From Microbulbifer thermotolerans (GTDB taxonomy: Bacteria; Pseudomonadota; Gammaproteobacteria; Pseudomonadales; Cellvibrionaceae), in the NCBI RefSeq assembly GCF_900112305.1, contig NZ_FOKT01000002.1, positions 372,001 through 436,000 on the forward strand: a DNA stretch of 64,000 nucleotides, given 5' to 3'. Made by a program: the position numbers and the translations under genes. Positions 17,108 through 26,059 of this stretch are shown here, piece by piece; position 1 is the stretch's first letter; every line of letters begins with the position of its first letter. The notes below the pieces were generated by a model. That model was given only the letters and a program-made list of their open reading frames with translations. It did not search any database and was not told the DNA's origin.

Positions 17108-18109
17108 TTAGAGCGCCATATCCACTACATAGCGACCGATTCCATGCCCTCGGAGCAGCCTGGCGAGAAACTCCGGCGCCTGCTCCAAAGAAATATCCTC
17201 GGCGATGCGGTTCAACAGTTCACTATTCTGCCACTCGGCAGCGAACTTACGCCACACGGACGCCTTTTTCTCCAACGGCAACTCAACACTGTCCACTCCG
17301 AGAAGGCTGATACCTCGCAGGATAAACGGGAACACATTGGCTTGAAACTGAGCCCCGGCGGCCATTCCGCAAGCGGCAACGCCGCCACCATAGGCCAAAG
17401 ACTTGATGACATTAAACAGAGTGTCGCCACCGACAGTATCCACGGCCCAGGCCCACATCGGCTTCGCCATCGCCTTACTGGCAAATGGCGCCAGTGTCTC
17501 CCTATCCAGCACTTTCCAGGCACCTAGCTCGGTGAGGAAATCCGCCGATTCCAGCTTGCCAGTAACCGCCGCCACACGGAACCCTAGTTTTGCCAACAGG
17601 GCGACGGCAATGGAGCCAACACCTCCCGTGGCCCCGGTGACCAATACCTCACCATCTTCCGGCTTGGCGCCGGCCTCCAGCAGTTTCTCAACACAGAGAC
17701 CCGCAGTGAGACCGGCGGTGCCCAGGATCATCGACTCCCTCGCGCTCAGCCCCTCAGGCAACGGCAGGGCCCAGCCAGCGGGGATACGTATACATTCCGC
17801 CAGGCCGCCACAGGTGTTCATTCCCAGGTCGTAGCCAGTGACCAGGAGCTCATCGCCAGGGGCGTATGTACCGCTCTTGTCTTCGATCACTTTGCCCACA
17901 GCGTCAATACCTGGCGTGTGGGGATACTCGCGCGTGACTCCGCGGTTTCCGAAAGCGGAAAGTGCGTCTTTGTAATTCAGAGATGAATGGGTCACCGCCA
18001 GCAGCAGCGGGTGGTCAGGCAAGTCACCAACTTGCCGCTCAACAATCCGCTGATCGAATTTGCCCGGTGCCACTTCCTCGACCCAGACAGCGCGAAAGGT
18101 ATCTTTCAT
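17108..18109 (-). CDS. acuI: acrylyl-CoA reductase / YhdH-type quinone oxidoreductase
   Basis: A 333-residue zinc-free medium-chain reductase. It carries S-S-L-N-Y-K-D-A-L near the start, P-G-I-D-A-V-G-K-V at about 67-75 and the NADPH-binding V-T-G-A-T-G-G-V-G-S-I-A-V-A near 155. The length and motifs match the AcuI/YhdH family, which reduces acryloyl-CoA with NADPH, detoxifying it or routing it to propionyl-CoA. Cytoplasmic. It starts with ATG at 18109. The sohB gene ends 50 bases upstream on the same strand; there is no obvious functional link. I use acuI for the family; the in vivo substrate is not shown. Confidence 0.88.
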   Translation of the reverse strand: MKDTFRAVWVEEVAPGKFDQRIVERQVGDLPDHPLLLAVTHSSLNYKDALSAFGNRGVTREYPHTPGIDAVGKVIEDKSGTYAPGDELLVTGYDLGMNTCGGLAECIRIPAGWALPLPEGLSARESMILGTAGLTAGLCVEKLLEAGAKPEDGEVLVTGATGGVGSIAVALLAKLGFRVAAVTGKLESADFLTELGAWKVLDRETLAPFASKAMAKPMWAWAVDTVGGDTLFNVIKSLAYGGGVAACGMAAGAQFQANVFPFILRGISLLGVDSVELPLEKKASVWRKFAAEWQNSELLNRIAEDISLEQAPEFLARLLRGHGIGRYVVDMAL

Positions 18110-18158
18110 AACTACAACTTCTTAAAAATACATCTTACAGGCCACGCAATGGCAGTCG

Positions 18159-19343
18159 TCACTGCGCCTGGTGACGCCATGCTGCCAAGCGGGAAAAAAG
18201 GCGCATTAGCATTGACTCTACTCCCCCCTGTGCGGCGAGGCCAATTTTTTTAGCGATATTCCGCCGCTCCTTATATTCCACCTGGTAAAGATCTGCTTCC
18301 TGCGCACAGTGGGTAAGATATTCGTCGGAGGTTTTCAATTCATCCACCAAGCCCAAATCCAACGCCCGCTGGCCAAACCAGACCTCACCGGTGGCCACTT
18401 TGGCAATATCCAGTGCCGGCCTGTACTCTGCTACAAAGTGTTGGAAGAGCGCGTGGATCTCTTCCAGGTCACTCTGGAACTTCTCCCGCCCCTCGGGGGT
18501 GTTTTCGCCGAACATGGTCACTGTGCGTTTGTACTCTCCTGCGGTGAACAACTCAAAATCCACGTCGTGGCGCTTGAGCAACCGGTGGAAGTTCGGCAGT
18601 TGAGCCACCACCCCAATGGAGCCGACCATTGCGAAGGGGGCCGCTAGAATACGGTCAGCCACACAGGCCATCATGTATCCGCCGCTGGCCGCCACCTTGT
18701 CTACAGCCACTGTAAGCTGGATACCTGCGCTGCGCACTCTTGAGAGCTGGCTCGCAGCCAAGCCGTAATTCGCAACCATGCCGCCGGGGCTCTCCAGGCA
18801 CACCAGTACCTCATCACCGGGTTCGGCGACCTGCAGAACAGCGGTGACCTCCTCGCGCAGGTTAGACAAAGCACTGGCTTTGATGTCACCGTCAAAGTGC
18901 ATCACAAAAATGCGCTTGCGTTCACCCGCAGGCTTTTCCGTAACCAAGGCTTGAACATGCTGCTCCCCCGCTTCCGCATCGGCGGCACCCTGCTCCGGCA
19001 CAGGTGTATCAGTGCGCTCCAGGCCCGATTGCCGAACCTTTTCCTGAGGCTGTTTCTTTAACACCTCCTTGTGCTTTTTCGCCAGCGCTTTATCCCGCGC
19101 TTTTCTGTCCTTGGCCATTTGCTTTTTACGCCGCGAAAACTCGTGTTTATCCATCACCGCCTCGAGCAGGGTTTCTTTGAATTGCTCATAGCGATCGTTG
19201 AGCTTGGTGACACTGATATATCCGGGCACTCGCTCTTTCAATTGCTCGCGGTTGGCGGCAATAAACCCGATGAGAACCAGCAAGGCGACAACAAGCGTCA
19301 CTACTTTGGCCAGAAAAAGGCCATATTCACTGAGAAATTCCAC
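18159..19343 (-). CDS. sohB: inner-membrane serine protease SohB (S49 family)
   Basis: A 394-residue protein, longer than E. coli SohB (349). It has an N-terminal membrane segment (about 8-28), a highly charged lysine-rich linker (about 70-140) that accounts for the extra length, and the S49 peptidase domain. That domain contains H-F-D-G-D-I-K-A, the nucleophile region V-A-A-S-G-G-Y-M-M-A-C and the S-I-G-V-V-A-Q segment. It acts in the membrane and periplasm. The start codon is GTG at 19343 behind a well-placed GGAG. The lysine-rich linker is disordered-looking and variable in the family. Confidence 0.92.
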   Translation of the reverse strand: MEFLSEYGLFLAKVVTLVVALLVLIGFIAANREQLKERVPGYISVTKLNDRYEQFKETLLEAVMDKHEFSRRKKQMAKDRKARDKALAKKHKEVLKKQPQEKVRQSGLERTDTPVPEQGAADAEAGEQHVQALVTEKPAGERKRIFVMHFDGDIKASALSNLREEVTAVLQVAEPGDEVLVCLESPGGMVANYGLAASQLSRVRSAGIQLTVAVDKVAASGGYMMACVADRILAAPFAMVGSIGVVAQLPNFHRLLKRHDVDFELFTAGEYKRTVTMFGENTPEGREKFQSDLEEIHALFQHFVAEYRPALDIAKVATGEVWFGQRALDLGLVDELKTSDEYLTHCAQEADLYQVEYKERRNIAKKIGLAAQGGVESMLMRLFSRLAAWRHQAQ

Positions 19344-19430
19344 TGAAACTCCAGATTGCTCTAGCTTGTAAAAATGATAAATATTCAGGCAGACAGTGCG
19401 CGGCTACAAGGCCTGCCGTTCAGACCTAGG

Positions 19431-20081
19431 TTACTGCCACTCCTCTACCGCTGAAGTGGCCTGTTGATTGAGTGGCCGCGCCAGCAGACCGTTGTGGGTA
19501 ATCCGTACATCGTAGACCGCGCCGTCTTCCATCGGCAGGAAGGTGGCTGTGCCGTAGACCGCATCGACAAACGACAATTTTTTGTCGATACCGCGCAATG
19601 ACTGCCAAATATCGATACCAAAGGCGCTGCTATCTAGTTGATGCACCGAACGTTCCTTGATGCGTTCATCTTGCAGCGTCAAATAGCGGCCACTGAGCCG
19701 GTCCAGGCGGTAGGCAGGCTGAATGCCCCAACGGGCCAAAACGCCCTTCCATTTCAACATGCGCGCATCCAGCTGCCACTGATCACCGTGCAATTCGAAA
19801 CGCTGCGCCAATCCGTCCGCATCGGAAAAGGTGACTTCGTAACGCTGCTCACCCGTTTTGCGGAAAGACACTGTGCCGACACTGTGCTCCTCCGCAAGAT
19901 TTCTGTAACTGTACACATCCGCTGCCACCAACACGATCAACAGAGCTGTCGCAAGAAACAGCAAACCGAGTGTGCCGCGGATAAAACCGAGTATCCACTT
20001 GCCGCTTAACAGGATCCTGCCGCCCCAGAAAACCAGCAGCAGTGCCAGCAATGCGATGAGAAAGGTGATGGCAATATACAT
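19431..20081 (-). CDS. conserved inner-membrane protein, function unknown
   Basis: A 216-residue protein with two N-terminal hydrophobic segments (about 3-24 and 33-55) followed by a soluble domain of about 160 residues rich in aromatic and beta-type patterning (S-F-R-K-T-G-E-Q-R-Y-E-V-T-F). Similar proteins are often labelled as cation/multidrug efflux pumps, but nothing here resembles a transporter fold. ATG at 20081. It lies between sohB and nudC on the same strand, separated from nudC by a short repeat element. I do not assign a function. Confidence 0.75.
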   Translation of the reverse strand: MYIAITFLIALLALLLVFWGGRILLSGKWILGFIRGTLGLLFLATALLIVLVAADVYSYRNLAEEHSVGTVSFRKTGEQRYEVTFSDADGLAQRFELHGDQWQLDARMLKWKGVLARWGIQPAYRLDRLSGRYLTLQDERIKERSVHQLDSSAFGIDIWQSLRGIDKKLSFVDAVYGTATFLPMEDGAVYDVRITHNGLLARPLNQQATSAVEEWQ

Positions 20082-20106
20082 ATTATTTAGCTCCGTCCGG
20101 ACCTAT

Positions 20107-20204
20107 GGAACCTCAGAATAATTCGCTGGGGTGCGGTAATTGGCTTGGGAGCGCACAGGCCTTAATTTCCTTTACTGCCAATAAACGCCTTAATCAGAGA
20201 AGCC
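20107..20204. mobile_element. short repeat with IS5-type ends abutting the nudC stop codon
   Basis: The left end is GGAACCTCAGAATAATTCGC (20107-20126), nearly the same as the end of the 29861/5906 repeat. The right end reads TTAATCAGAGAAGCC (20190-20204), its inverted partner. The flanks are CTAT and CTAA, both YTAR-like. The element is 98 bp with a diverged interior. The right flank C-T-A contains the nudC stop codon (20205-20207), so insertion happened exactly at the gene end. Confidence 0.65.
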
Positions 20205-21056
20205 CTAACAGCGCTTTTCACCGGATGCGCGTTTTGCAAACAGGCGGATCAACTGCCCGGACAAGGTCTGCGGCGGCGGGATTTCCGGCAGCGCACTGTA
20301 ATGAAACCAGCCTGCCTCGGCGATCTCTTCCCGGTCGGGCACCAACGCGCCACCAGTCCATTCCGTGTGGTAACCGAGCATTAATTGCCCCGGGAAGGGC
20401 CAGGACTGACTGCCGATATAGCGGCTTTTACCGACTTCGAGCCCCACCTCTTCTCGCACTTCCCGCGCCAGTGCCTGCTCGGCATTTTCCCCCGGCTCGA
20501 TAAAGCCGGCCAAAGCCGTATGGATACCCCGAGGATGGCGGGTATGTCGCGCCAACAAGCACTCGTCACCGCGTGTAACCAACATGATGACGCAAGGGGA
20601 AATGCGCGGATACACCGCCAAGTTACAGTCGCGGCACACGCGCGCTCGATCCCTGGGGTGATACTCCGTACCCCGGCCACAACGGCCGCAGAAGCGGTGA
20701 TTTATGTCCCAATCAACAACTTGCAAGGCCCGCCCGGCAAGCGCGAAGTGCAGATCATCCACCCGTCCCAGCAGACTGCGCAAACTCCGCCACTCACAGC
20801 CCTCAACATCCGCCGGTGTGGCGATCTGGTGTACTCCACAGGCTTCCCCCCGCAGCTCCCCCAAGTAGTGGCTGCTCTCGACCATCGCCGCCGGCAGCAA
20901 GGGCTTAGCGTGTAAAAAACTATCACCGCGACAGAGTAGTTGCCCATCGGCAACCAGAATGTGTAGTGTCAATGGCGGAAGAGGCAATACACGGGCGGCG
21001 GGGACGAAAATATCGCTCAAAACACACTTCCTCTGGACCCTGGGCAGCCCGATCAA
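20205..21056 (-). CDS. nudC: NADH pyrophosphatase / NAD-decapping Nudix hydrolase
   Basis: A 283-residue NudC-type enzyme that hydrolyses NADH and removes NAD caps from RNA. Four zinc-binding cysteines are present (Cys123, 126, 141, 144). The Nudix box spans about 184-206 with R-E-V-R-E-E-V-G-L, and the NudC signature follows as S-Q-S-W-P-F-P-G (usual form S-Q-P-W-P-F-P). Cytoplasmic. Its start overlaps the stop of the upstream Hpt-like gene by four bases (ATGA type), so the two are translationally coupled. A short repeat element abuts its stop codon. Confidence 0.94.
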   Translation of the reverse strand: MIGLPRVQRKCVLSDIFVPAARVLPLPPLTLHILVADGQLLCRGDSFLHAKPLLPAAMVESSHYLGELRGEACGVHQIATPADVEGCEWRSLRSLLGRVDDLHFALAGRALQVVDWDINHRFCGRCGRGTEYHPRDRARVCRDCNLAVYPRISPCVIMLVTRGDECLLARHTRHPRGIHTALAGFIEPGENAEQALAREVREEVGLEVGKSRYIGSQSWPFPGQLMLGYHTEWTGGALVPDREEIAEAGWFHYSALPEIPPPQTLSGQLIRLFAKRASGEKRC

Positions 21057-22771
21057 TCTTCCTCGACCGGATAGCCGAGAGCTTCGAGGCTTTCAACAGC
21101 CAAATTCAAGGACTGGATATCCGCGTTGCGATGCAGTTTCACCTCGCCCAGATAATACTCGAGGCTGATAATGGCATCCGCGAAAATATCCAATGATTGC
21201 TCGATACCCGGTGCTGCTTCGCGCTGCTCCATCACCGCCTCGACAAAATCCACCAGCCGTGCCACCACCGCCGAGGCACGGCGCAGATTAAGTACAATTA
21301 AGCCGCCACGTACGGAGTTCAGGGTGGTGGAAACGTTGCGAATATGACCATGATCGAAGCCGGATTCAGCGTAGGAACCCAACGCACGCTTGATCAGTGA
21401 GAGTCCGGCCTCAGCTTCTTTCAGCACGGCCAACTCCGCCTCCGCCAACTGGCTGCGCTCGAGGACCAAATCTACTTGTCCGTATTCATCCAGGTCGAGA
21501 GAAGAGCTTTGCCGCAGAGCGCGAATGGCGCTATCCACCATTAACACCTGGTCCGTCAGCTTCTGTAGCGCTGATTCTGCGGCAGATCCCCCGGCAGGGG
21601 CGGCGGTGCGGAATTCCTCCACCGCGAGGCTCAAGCCATCGCCAACCTGTTTGAAATTCAGCAGGCGTAGAATGCTTGCAATGCGCTTCAAGGTGCCCGC
21701 TAATCCGTCTTCACCGTCCAGGCCGCTAATGCCAAGCATCTCCACATCGTCGAGCATACGGCGCACTCCGGAAAGCTCTTCGTCCAGAGCACCCGCCACC
21801 GCGGTGATAGCGGTGGCGCCCGGCCCGCCGAGACTGGCCCGTTCACGCTCCAGCTCCGCCTCGCTGTAGCCGAGCGGTTTGGCCGAGAAGGCTTCCAGCA
21901 TCTTCGCCCCCTGACCACTGGGGGCAGACAGTGCCAACCAGTAGAGACACTCTTTCAGTAGTACCGGCGGGGGCGGCTGGTCCAGCGCAGCATCCGCTTC
22001 CCTCTGCAGAACGCGCAGCCGCCGGTCAAACATACTGAATACCATGACCCGCGAGCGGTTGATATGCATTTCCCGCGATGCCATACCGCCCAAGGCTGCA
22101 CCCGCCACGGCCCAGAGCTTGCCGTTGGGACGGCCGGCACAAATGCTGGCAACGCGCTGTAGCGCGCGCGCCATCATGGTGTACGCGGGCTTGGCCGGCT
22201 TGCCTTTCAGCAGGGCCAACAGACCAACCTGGTACATGTGGCGAAAACGGCGCACGAAACTGGACAGATCCTCGGACATCACCGATGACGCGACCACGCC
22301 GGGGACATTGCCATCCAGGTTACAGCGGAAAAAGTGGCTCTCGGGAACCGGCGGCTGTGCGCGCGCCAAACGCAGATTGTTGATATAGGGGATGAGCAAC
22401 TCTGGGCGTGCCATGCCGCGGTTCTGCACAAAATCCAGGTAGCGCGTAAGTACATAAAAGCCGGTGCCAAGCCCCTCCATAAGGTCGCCAGCCGCTTTCT
22501 GGCGCCCCTCGCGGATATCCGTCAAGGCGGTCTGCATTTCCTGAGCCAGCAGCTCCCCTGCGTGCAGTTGCACCATCTGCAGAACACCGCTGACTTGGCG
22601 CAGCCCTGCCAGACACTGGTCCACCGACTGCTTGTTATTCTGATCCACTGCAAACTGGTCAAGATGAGCCGCGGCGGCGTCCACCGCTGCCACCAGCTCG
22701 TCCTTAACCACATTAACAGAGGTTATATTGATATCCCGCAATTCCGTCACTGACTGCACCGCTGCACTCAT
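21053..22771 (-). CDS. ChpA/PilL-N-like Hpt-region protein without kinase domain
   Basis: A 572-residue, almost entirely helical soluble protein. Its pattern (L-A-G-L-R-Q-V-S-G-V-L-Q-M-V-Q-L-H-A-G-E-L-L-A near 55-75) resembles the N-terminal, degenerate Hpt-repeat portion of ChpA, the CheA-like kinase of twitching motility. No histidine-kinase, CheW or receiver domain follows. The surrounding genes are not chemotaxis genes. Homologues are sometimes mislabelled as ferrous iron transporters; there are no transmembrane segments to support that. It may be a scaffold or a stand-alone remnant. Its end overlaps nudC by four bases. Function unknown; the ChpA resemblance is my reading of the helical repeats. 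Confidence 0.65.
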   Translation of the reverse strand: MSAAVQSVTELRDINITSVNVVKDELVAAVDAAAAHLDQFAVDQNNKQSVDQCLAGLRQVSGVLQMVQLHAGELLAQEMQTALTDIREGRQKAAGDLMEGLGTGFYVLTRYLDFVQNRGMARPELLIPYINNLRLARAQPPVPESHFFRCNLDGNVPGVVASSVMSEDLSSFVRRFRHMYQVGLLALLKGKPAKPAYTMMARALQRVASICAGRPNGKLWAVAGAALGGMASREMHINRSRVMVFSMFDRRLRVLQREADAALDQPPPPVLLKECLYWLALSAPSGQGAKMLEAFSAKPLGYSEAELERERASLGGPGATAITAVAGALDEELSGVRRMLDDVEMLGISGLDGEDGLAGTLKRIASILRLLNFKQVGDGLSLAVEEFRTAAPAGGSAAESALQKLTDQVLMVDSAIRALRQSSSLDLDEYGQVDLVLERSQLAEAELAVLKEAEAGLSLIKRALGSYAESGFDHGHIRNVSTTLNSVRGGLIVLNLRRASAVVARLVDFVEAVMEQREAAPGIEQSLDIFADAIISLEYYLGEVKLHRNADIQSLNLAVESLEALGYPVEED

Positions 22772-23045
22772 TCACTATTTGTTGTACAAATCCCGCTCGA
22801 TCAGGTGTAATTCTGACCCGAAAAAGGCAATTTATACCAAAGCTGCCAAGAATCCAGCTTTCCGCAGGCAAATTCTATCGAGTAATCTGCAAAACTGACT
22901 AACAGGACAGCAAATTGGTAAAACCACTTGAATTTTCCTACAAACTGGGTAGCGTTTTCTACTTCTTACTGCTGCAGCCTATCGATCCTCGCACAAAAAC
23001 ACCAGCGGGCGGCCCAACACAGAAGTCAACCCAAGGAAGTAATCA

Positions 23046-24581
23046 ATGAATACCTACAATAACGCTCTCACCGCTTCCGGCAGCGGCTTCGGTCGCGCCC
23101 TTACCGACAACTTTCTGGGGGAGGCACCCGACTGGTACAAGGCCACCATCGCCGCTTTTTTGATCATCAACCCAATACTCCTGTATCTCAGCGGCCCCTT
23201 TGTCACCGGATGGGTGCTGATTGGTGAATTTATCTTTACCTTGGCGATGGCACTCAAGTGCTACCCCCTACAACCCGGTGGTCTGCTGGCCATAGAAGCG
23301 GTGCTCCTGGGAATGACGAGCACAGACGCTATCTACCATGAGGTGAGCGAAAACCTCGAAGTGATTCTGCTGCTGATGTTTATGGTGGCCGGCATTTACT
23401 TTATGAAGAGCCTGCTGCTTTTTGTATTCACAAAAATTCTCATCAACGTTAACTCAAAGACTCTGCTGTCACTGCTGTTCTGTGCTGTGGCAGCCTTACT
23501 GTCCGCATTCCTCGACGCATTGACAGTGACCGCGGTACTAATTGCTGTAGCGATCGGATTTTACACTGTGTATCACCGGGTCGCGTCCAATCAGCCCCAC
23601 CACCATCGAGATCACGACCACTCCAATGATGAGCACGTTGTGGAATATCACCGCGAGGATCTGGATCAGTTCCGCGCCTATCTGCGCAGCCTTATTATGC
23701 ACGGTGCGGTAGGTACGGCCCTGGGGGGCGTCTGTACGCTTGTCGGCGAACCGCAGAACCTGCTCATTGCAGAAAAAGCCGGCTGGGAGTTCGTGCAGTT
23801 TTTCCTCAATATGGCCCCGGTCACCATACCCACTCTCCTCGCCGGACTCGCCACCTGTGTGATTTTGGAAAAGACGGGCATCTGCGGCTACGGCGCCAAA
23901 CTGCCATCCACAGTGCGGGAAGTGCTGGAAAGCTTTTCCCGAGAAGAGGAAAAAAAGCGCTCTCCAAGTGATGTGGCAGAACTCTGGGTACAGGGAGTCG
24001 TAGCGGTTTTGCTGGTGCTGGCCCTGGCATTCCACATTGCAGAAGTGGGCATTATTGGCCTGATGATCATTGTGCTGCTGACCGCATTTAACGGCGTGGT
24101 ACAGGAGGCTCGCATTGGTCATGCCTTCGAGGAGGCACTGCCATTCACGGCACTGCTGGTGGTCTTCTTCGCCATAGTCGCTGTAATACACCAGCAACAC
24201 TTGTTCGCACCGGTCACCCACTTTGTGCTTGAACTAGAACCCAGCCACCAGCCGGGCATGTTATTTCTCGCCAACGGAATCCTGTCGATGATCAGCGACA
24301 ACGTGTTCGTAGCCACCGTGTATATCAATGAAGTCAAGGATGCGCTGCTCGCTGGCGAGATCACTCGCGAGCACTTCGACAAGCTCGCCATCGCCATCAA
24401 CGCCGGCACCAACCTGCCGAGCGTGGCTACGCCCAACGGCCAGGCGGCTTTCCTGTTTCTGCTGACCTCGGCGCTTGCACCGCTGATTCGCCTTTCTTAC
24501 GGTCGCATGGTACTGATGGCCCTGCCCTATACCGTTGTCCTGAGCGCAACAGCGCTCCTCTGTGTGATTTATGCAATTTGA
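23046..24581 (+). CDS. nhaB: Na+/H+ antiporter NhaB
   Basis: A 511-residue inner-membrane antiporter matching the usual NhaB length, with around a dozen hydrophobic segments. Family sequences are plain: [12 protein letters not shown] near residue 20, [10 protein letters not shown] near 155, [15 protein letters not shown] near 228, and [14 protein letters not shown] near the C-terminus. A histidine-rich cytoplasmic stretch (H-H-H-R-D-H-D-H at about 183-190) is notable. It exports sodium in exchange for protons, which fits a marine or saline habitat. ATG at 23046 behind AAGGAAG. It is transcribed alone. Confidence 0.95.
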   Translation: MNTYNNALTASGSGFGRALTDNFLGEAPDWYKATIAAFLIINPILLYLSGPFVTGWVLIGEFIFTLAMALKCYPLQPGGLLAIEAVLLGMTSTDAIYHEVSENLEVILLLMFMVAGIYFMKSLLLFVFTKILINVNSKTLLSLLFCAVAALLSAFLDALTVTAVLIAVAIGFYTVYHRVASNQPHHHRDHDHSNDEHVVEYHREDLDQFRAYLRSLIMHGAVGTALGGVCTLVGEPQNLLIAEKAGWEFVQFFLNMAPVTIPTLLAGLATCVILEKTGICGYGAKLPSTVREVLESFSREEEKKRSPSDVAELWVQGVVAVLLVLALAFHIAEVGIIGLMIIVLLTAFNGVVQEARIGHAFEEALPFTALLVVFFAIVAVIHQQHLFAPVTHFVLELEPSHQPGMLFLANGILSMISDNVFVATVYINEVKDALLAGEITREHFDKLAIAINAGTNLPSVATPNGQAAFLFLLTSALAPLIRLSYGRMVLMALPYTVVLSATALLCVIYAI

Positions 24582-24639
24582 GAGGGGCCTTAGAGACTCT
24601 GAAGCATTCCTTGAGCCCTAGTAACGCCCAGTAGTGGAA

Positions 24640-24735
24640 TGCGTAGTCCAGGTGGCGTACTGAGTAGTGGCAATGGATACAGGGAAAGTATCCGTGCGTT
24701 TTCGAATGATTTATCCCGCTACCTCAGCGCGCCTG
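24640..24735. repeat. diverged fragment of the palindromic repeat family
   Basis: Between nhaB and dnaQ, the stretch around 24680-24707 (ACAGGGAAAGTATCCGTGCG followed by TTTTCGAAT) parallels the central part of the 29861 repeat (ACAGGGAAGTACTCGTGCG followed by TTTTCGAAA). A local stem GGATAC/GTATCC is present. The typical ends are missing. Confidence 0.55.
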
Positions 24736-24772
24736 AACAGGCTACTGGCTCGCGCGAATGAAAGGGACACCT

Positions 24773-24804
24773 CAGGCGGCGCCCAAAGAGCGTTGCGCCG
24801 CCTG
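24773..24804. terminator. strong hairpin between nhaB and dnaQ (convergent genes)
   Basis: CAGGCGGCGC (24773-24782) pairs perfectly with GCGCCGCCTG (24795-24804) over a 12-base loop. It lies between two convergent genes, 36 bases from the dnaQ stop. No T-tract is present, so its action as a terminator is uncertain. Confidence 0.45.
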
Positions 24805-24839
24805 GTGGCCTATACGGAACCCATGGATTCCGAATGCCT

Positions 24840-25568
24840 TCACCAAAAATGCTTCCCCGCATTTTTTTCCAACATAGCCAACATAGCCTGATGTGCCTCA
24901 ACCTCCTCTGCGCTAGCCTTCACAACGCGCAGTGGTTTCCGATCTGCTGCCAATCGACGAATGGCGCCTGGCGCCGCATCCCGCTGCTCACCGCTCTCTT
25001 CTTCACCCGACTGTTGGTCGCCCCCCTGGGCTAACGCCAGATCCGTCTGGCCTCCCGTCATCATCAGGTAGACATCGGCCAGTATCTCTGCGTCCAGCAA
25101 AGCGCCGTGCAGATCCCGCTGTGAGTTGTCGACGAAATAGCGCTTGCACAGTGCGTCCAGGTTATTCTTCTGTCCCGGATGTTTCTCCCGCGCCAACGCG
25201 AGGGTATCCAAAACAGTGCAATGCGCGGCCACGCTCTGCCAACGCGGACTTCCCAGCAGCTTTAACTCCCAGTCGATAAAGCCCACGTCGAAAGGTGCAT
25301 TGTGGATTACCAGTTCCGCACCATCACAAAATGTCATGAACTCATCGGCAATCTGAGCAAAAACCGGCTTGTCGGCAAGAAACTCATTGGTGATACCGTG
25401 TACCTCGATAGCACCGTCGTCGACTTCGCGTTCGGGATTAATGTACTGGTGGTAGTGGCGCCCGGTCAGCTTGCGATTGACAAGCTCCACGCAGCCAATT
25501 TCGATAATGCGGTGCCCGGCCTTGGGATCCAGGCCGGTGGTTTCAGTGTCCAGAACTACCTGGCGCAT
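24840..25568 (-). CDS. dnaQ: DNA polymerase III epsilon subunit (3'-5' exonuclease)
   Basis: A 242-residue protein. The exonuclease motif I is D7-T-E9 (V-L-D-T-E-T-T-G-L), motif II H-N-A-P-F-D-V-G-F and motif III H-G-A-L-L-D-A-E-I-L-A-D. It proofreads for the replicative polymerase in the cytoplasm. The C-terminal ~50 residues carry the alpha-binding region. The ATG at 25568 was chosen because GGGGGA lies just upstream and it begins directly with the exonuclease fold; a TTG extension to 25586 would overlap rnhA. rnhA ends 14 bases upstream, the common rnhA-dnaQ arrangement. Confidence 0.95.
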   Translation of the reverse strand: MRQVVLDTETTGLDPKAGHRIIEIGCVELVNRKLTGRHYHQYINPEREVDDGAIEVHGITNEFLADKPVFAQIADEFMTFCDGAELVIHNAPFDVGFIDWELKLLGSPRWQSVAAHCTVLDTLALAREKHPGQKNNLDALCKRYFVDNSQRDLHGALLDAEILADVYLMMTGGQTDLALAQGGDQQSGEEESGEQRDAAPGAIRRLAADRKPLRVVKASAEEVEAHQAMLAMLEKNAGKHFW

Positions 25569-25582
25569 AGCGGTGTCCCCCT

Positions 25583-26020
25583 TCAATTCCGCATTTCATC
25601 AATGCCGCGGTTTGCCAACCGGTCGGCCCGCTCGTTGCCCGGGTGGCCAGAGTGGCCCTTGACCCAGTGCCAATGCACTTCATGATCAGCAATACGCTCA
25701 TCCAGCGCTCGCCAGAGATCAGCATTTTTTACCGGTTTTTTACTGGCAGTTTTCCAGCCGTTCTTCTTCCAGTTGTTAATCCAACTCGTAATTCCCTGGC
25801 GCAAATACTGAGAATCCGTATGCAGGTCGACACGGCACGGCCGTTTTAACGCCGCTAAGGCCTGTATCGCTGCCAATAGCTCCATACGGTTATTGGTGGT
25901 GTGCGCTTCACCACCGTAGAGTTCTTTTTCTGCGTCTCCACAAACCAGCAGCGCCCCCCAGCCTCCGGGGCCGGGGTTTCCGCGGCAAGCGCCATCAGTG
26001 AAAATCGTAACCTGTTTCAA
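25583..26020 (-). CDS. rnhA: ribonuclease HI
   Basis: A 145-residue RNase HI, which degrades the RNA strand of RNA-DNA hybrids. The four active-site carboxylates are Asp9 (F-T-D-G-A), Glu47 (N-R-M-E-L), Asp69 (H-T-D-S-Q) and Asp133 (E-R-A-D-R-L-A), with the flap histidine His123 (V-K-G-H-S-G-H). The length is typical. It lies between the yafS-like methyltransferase and dnaQ, as in many gammaproteobacteria. Confidence 0.97.
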   Translation of the reverse strand: MKQVTIFTDGACRGNPGPGGWGALLVCGDAEKELYGGEAHTTNNRMELLAAIQALAALKRPCRVDLHTDSQYLRQGITSWINNWKKNGWKTASKKPVKNADLWRALDERIADHEVHWHWVKGHSGHPGNERADRLANRGIDEMRN

Positions 26021-26059
26021 ATTGAATACTTTTTACCGCTAAAACCTTGGAGTGCACGT

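Noticed and set aside
21053-22771. The 572-residue protein as a ferrous iron transporter
   Set aside because: It has no transmembrane segments and no G-protein domain.
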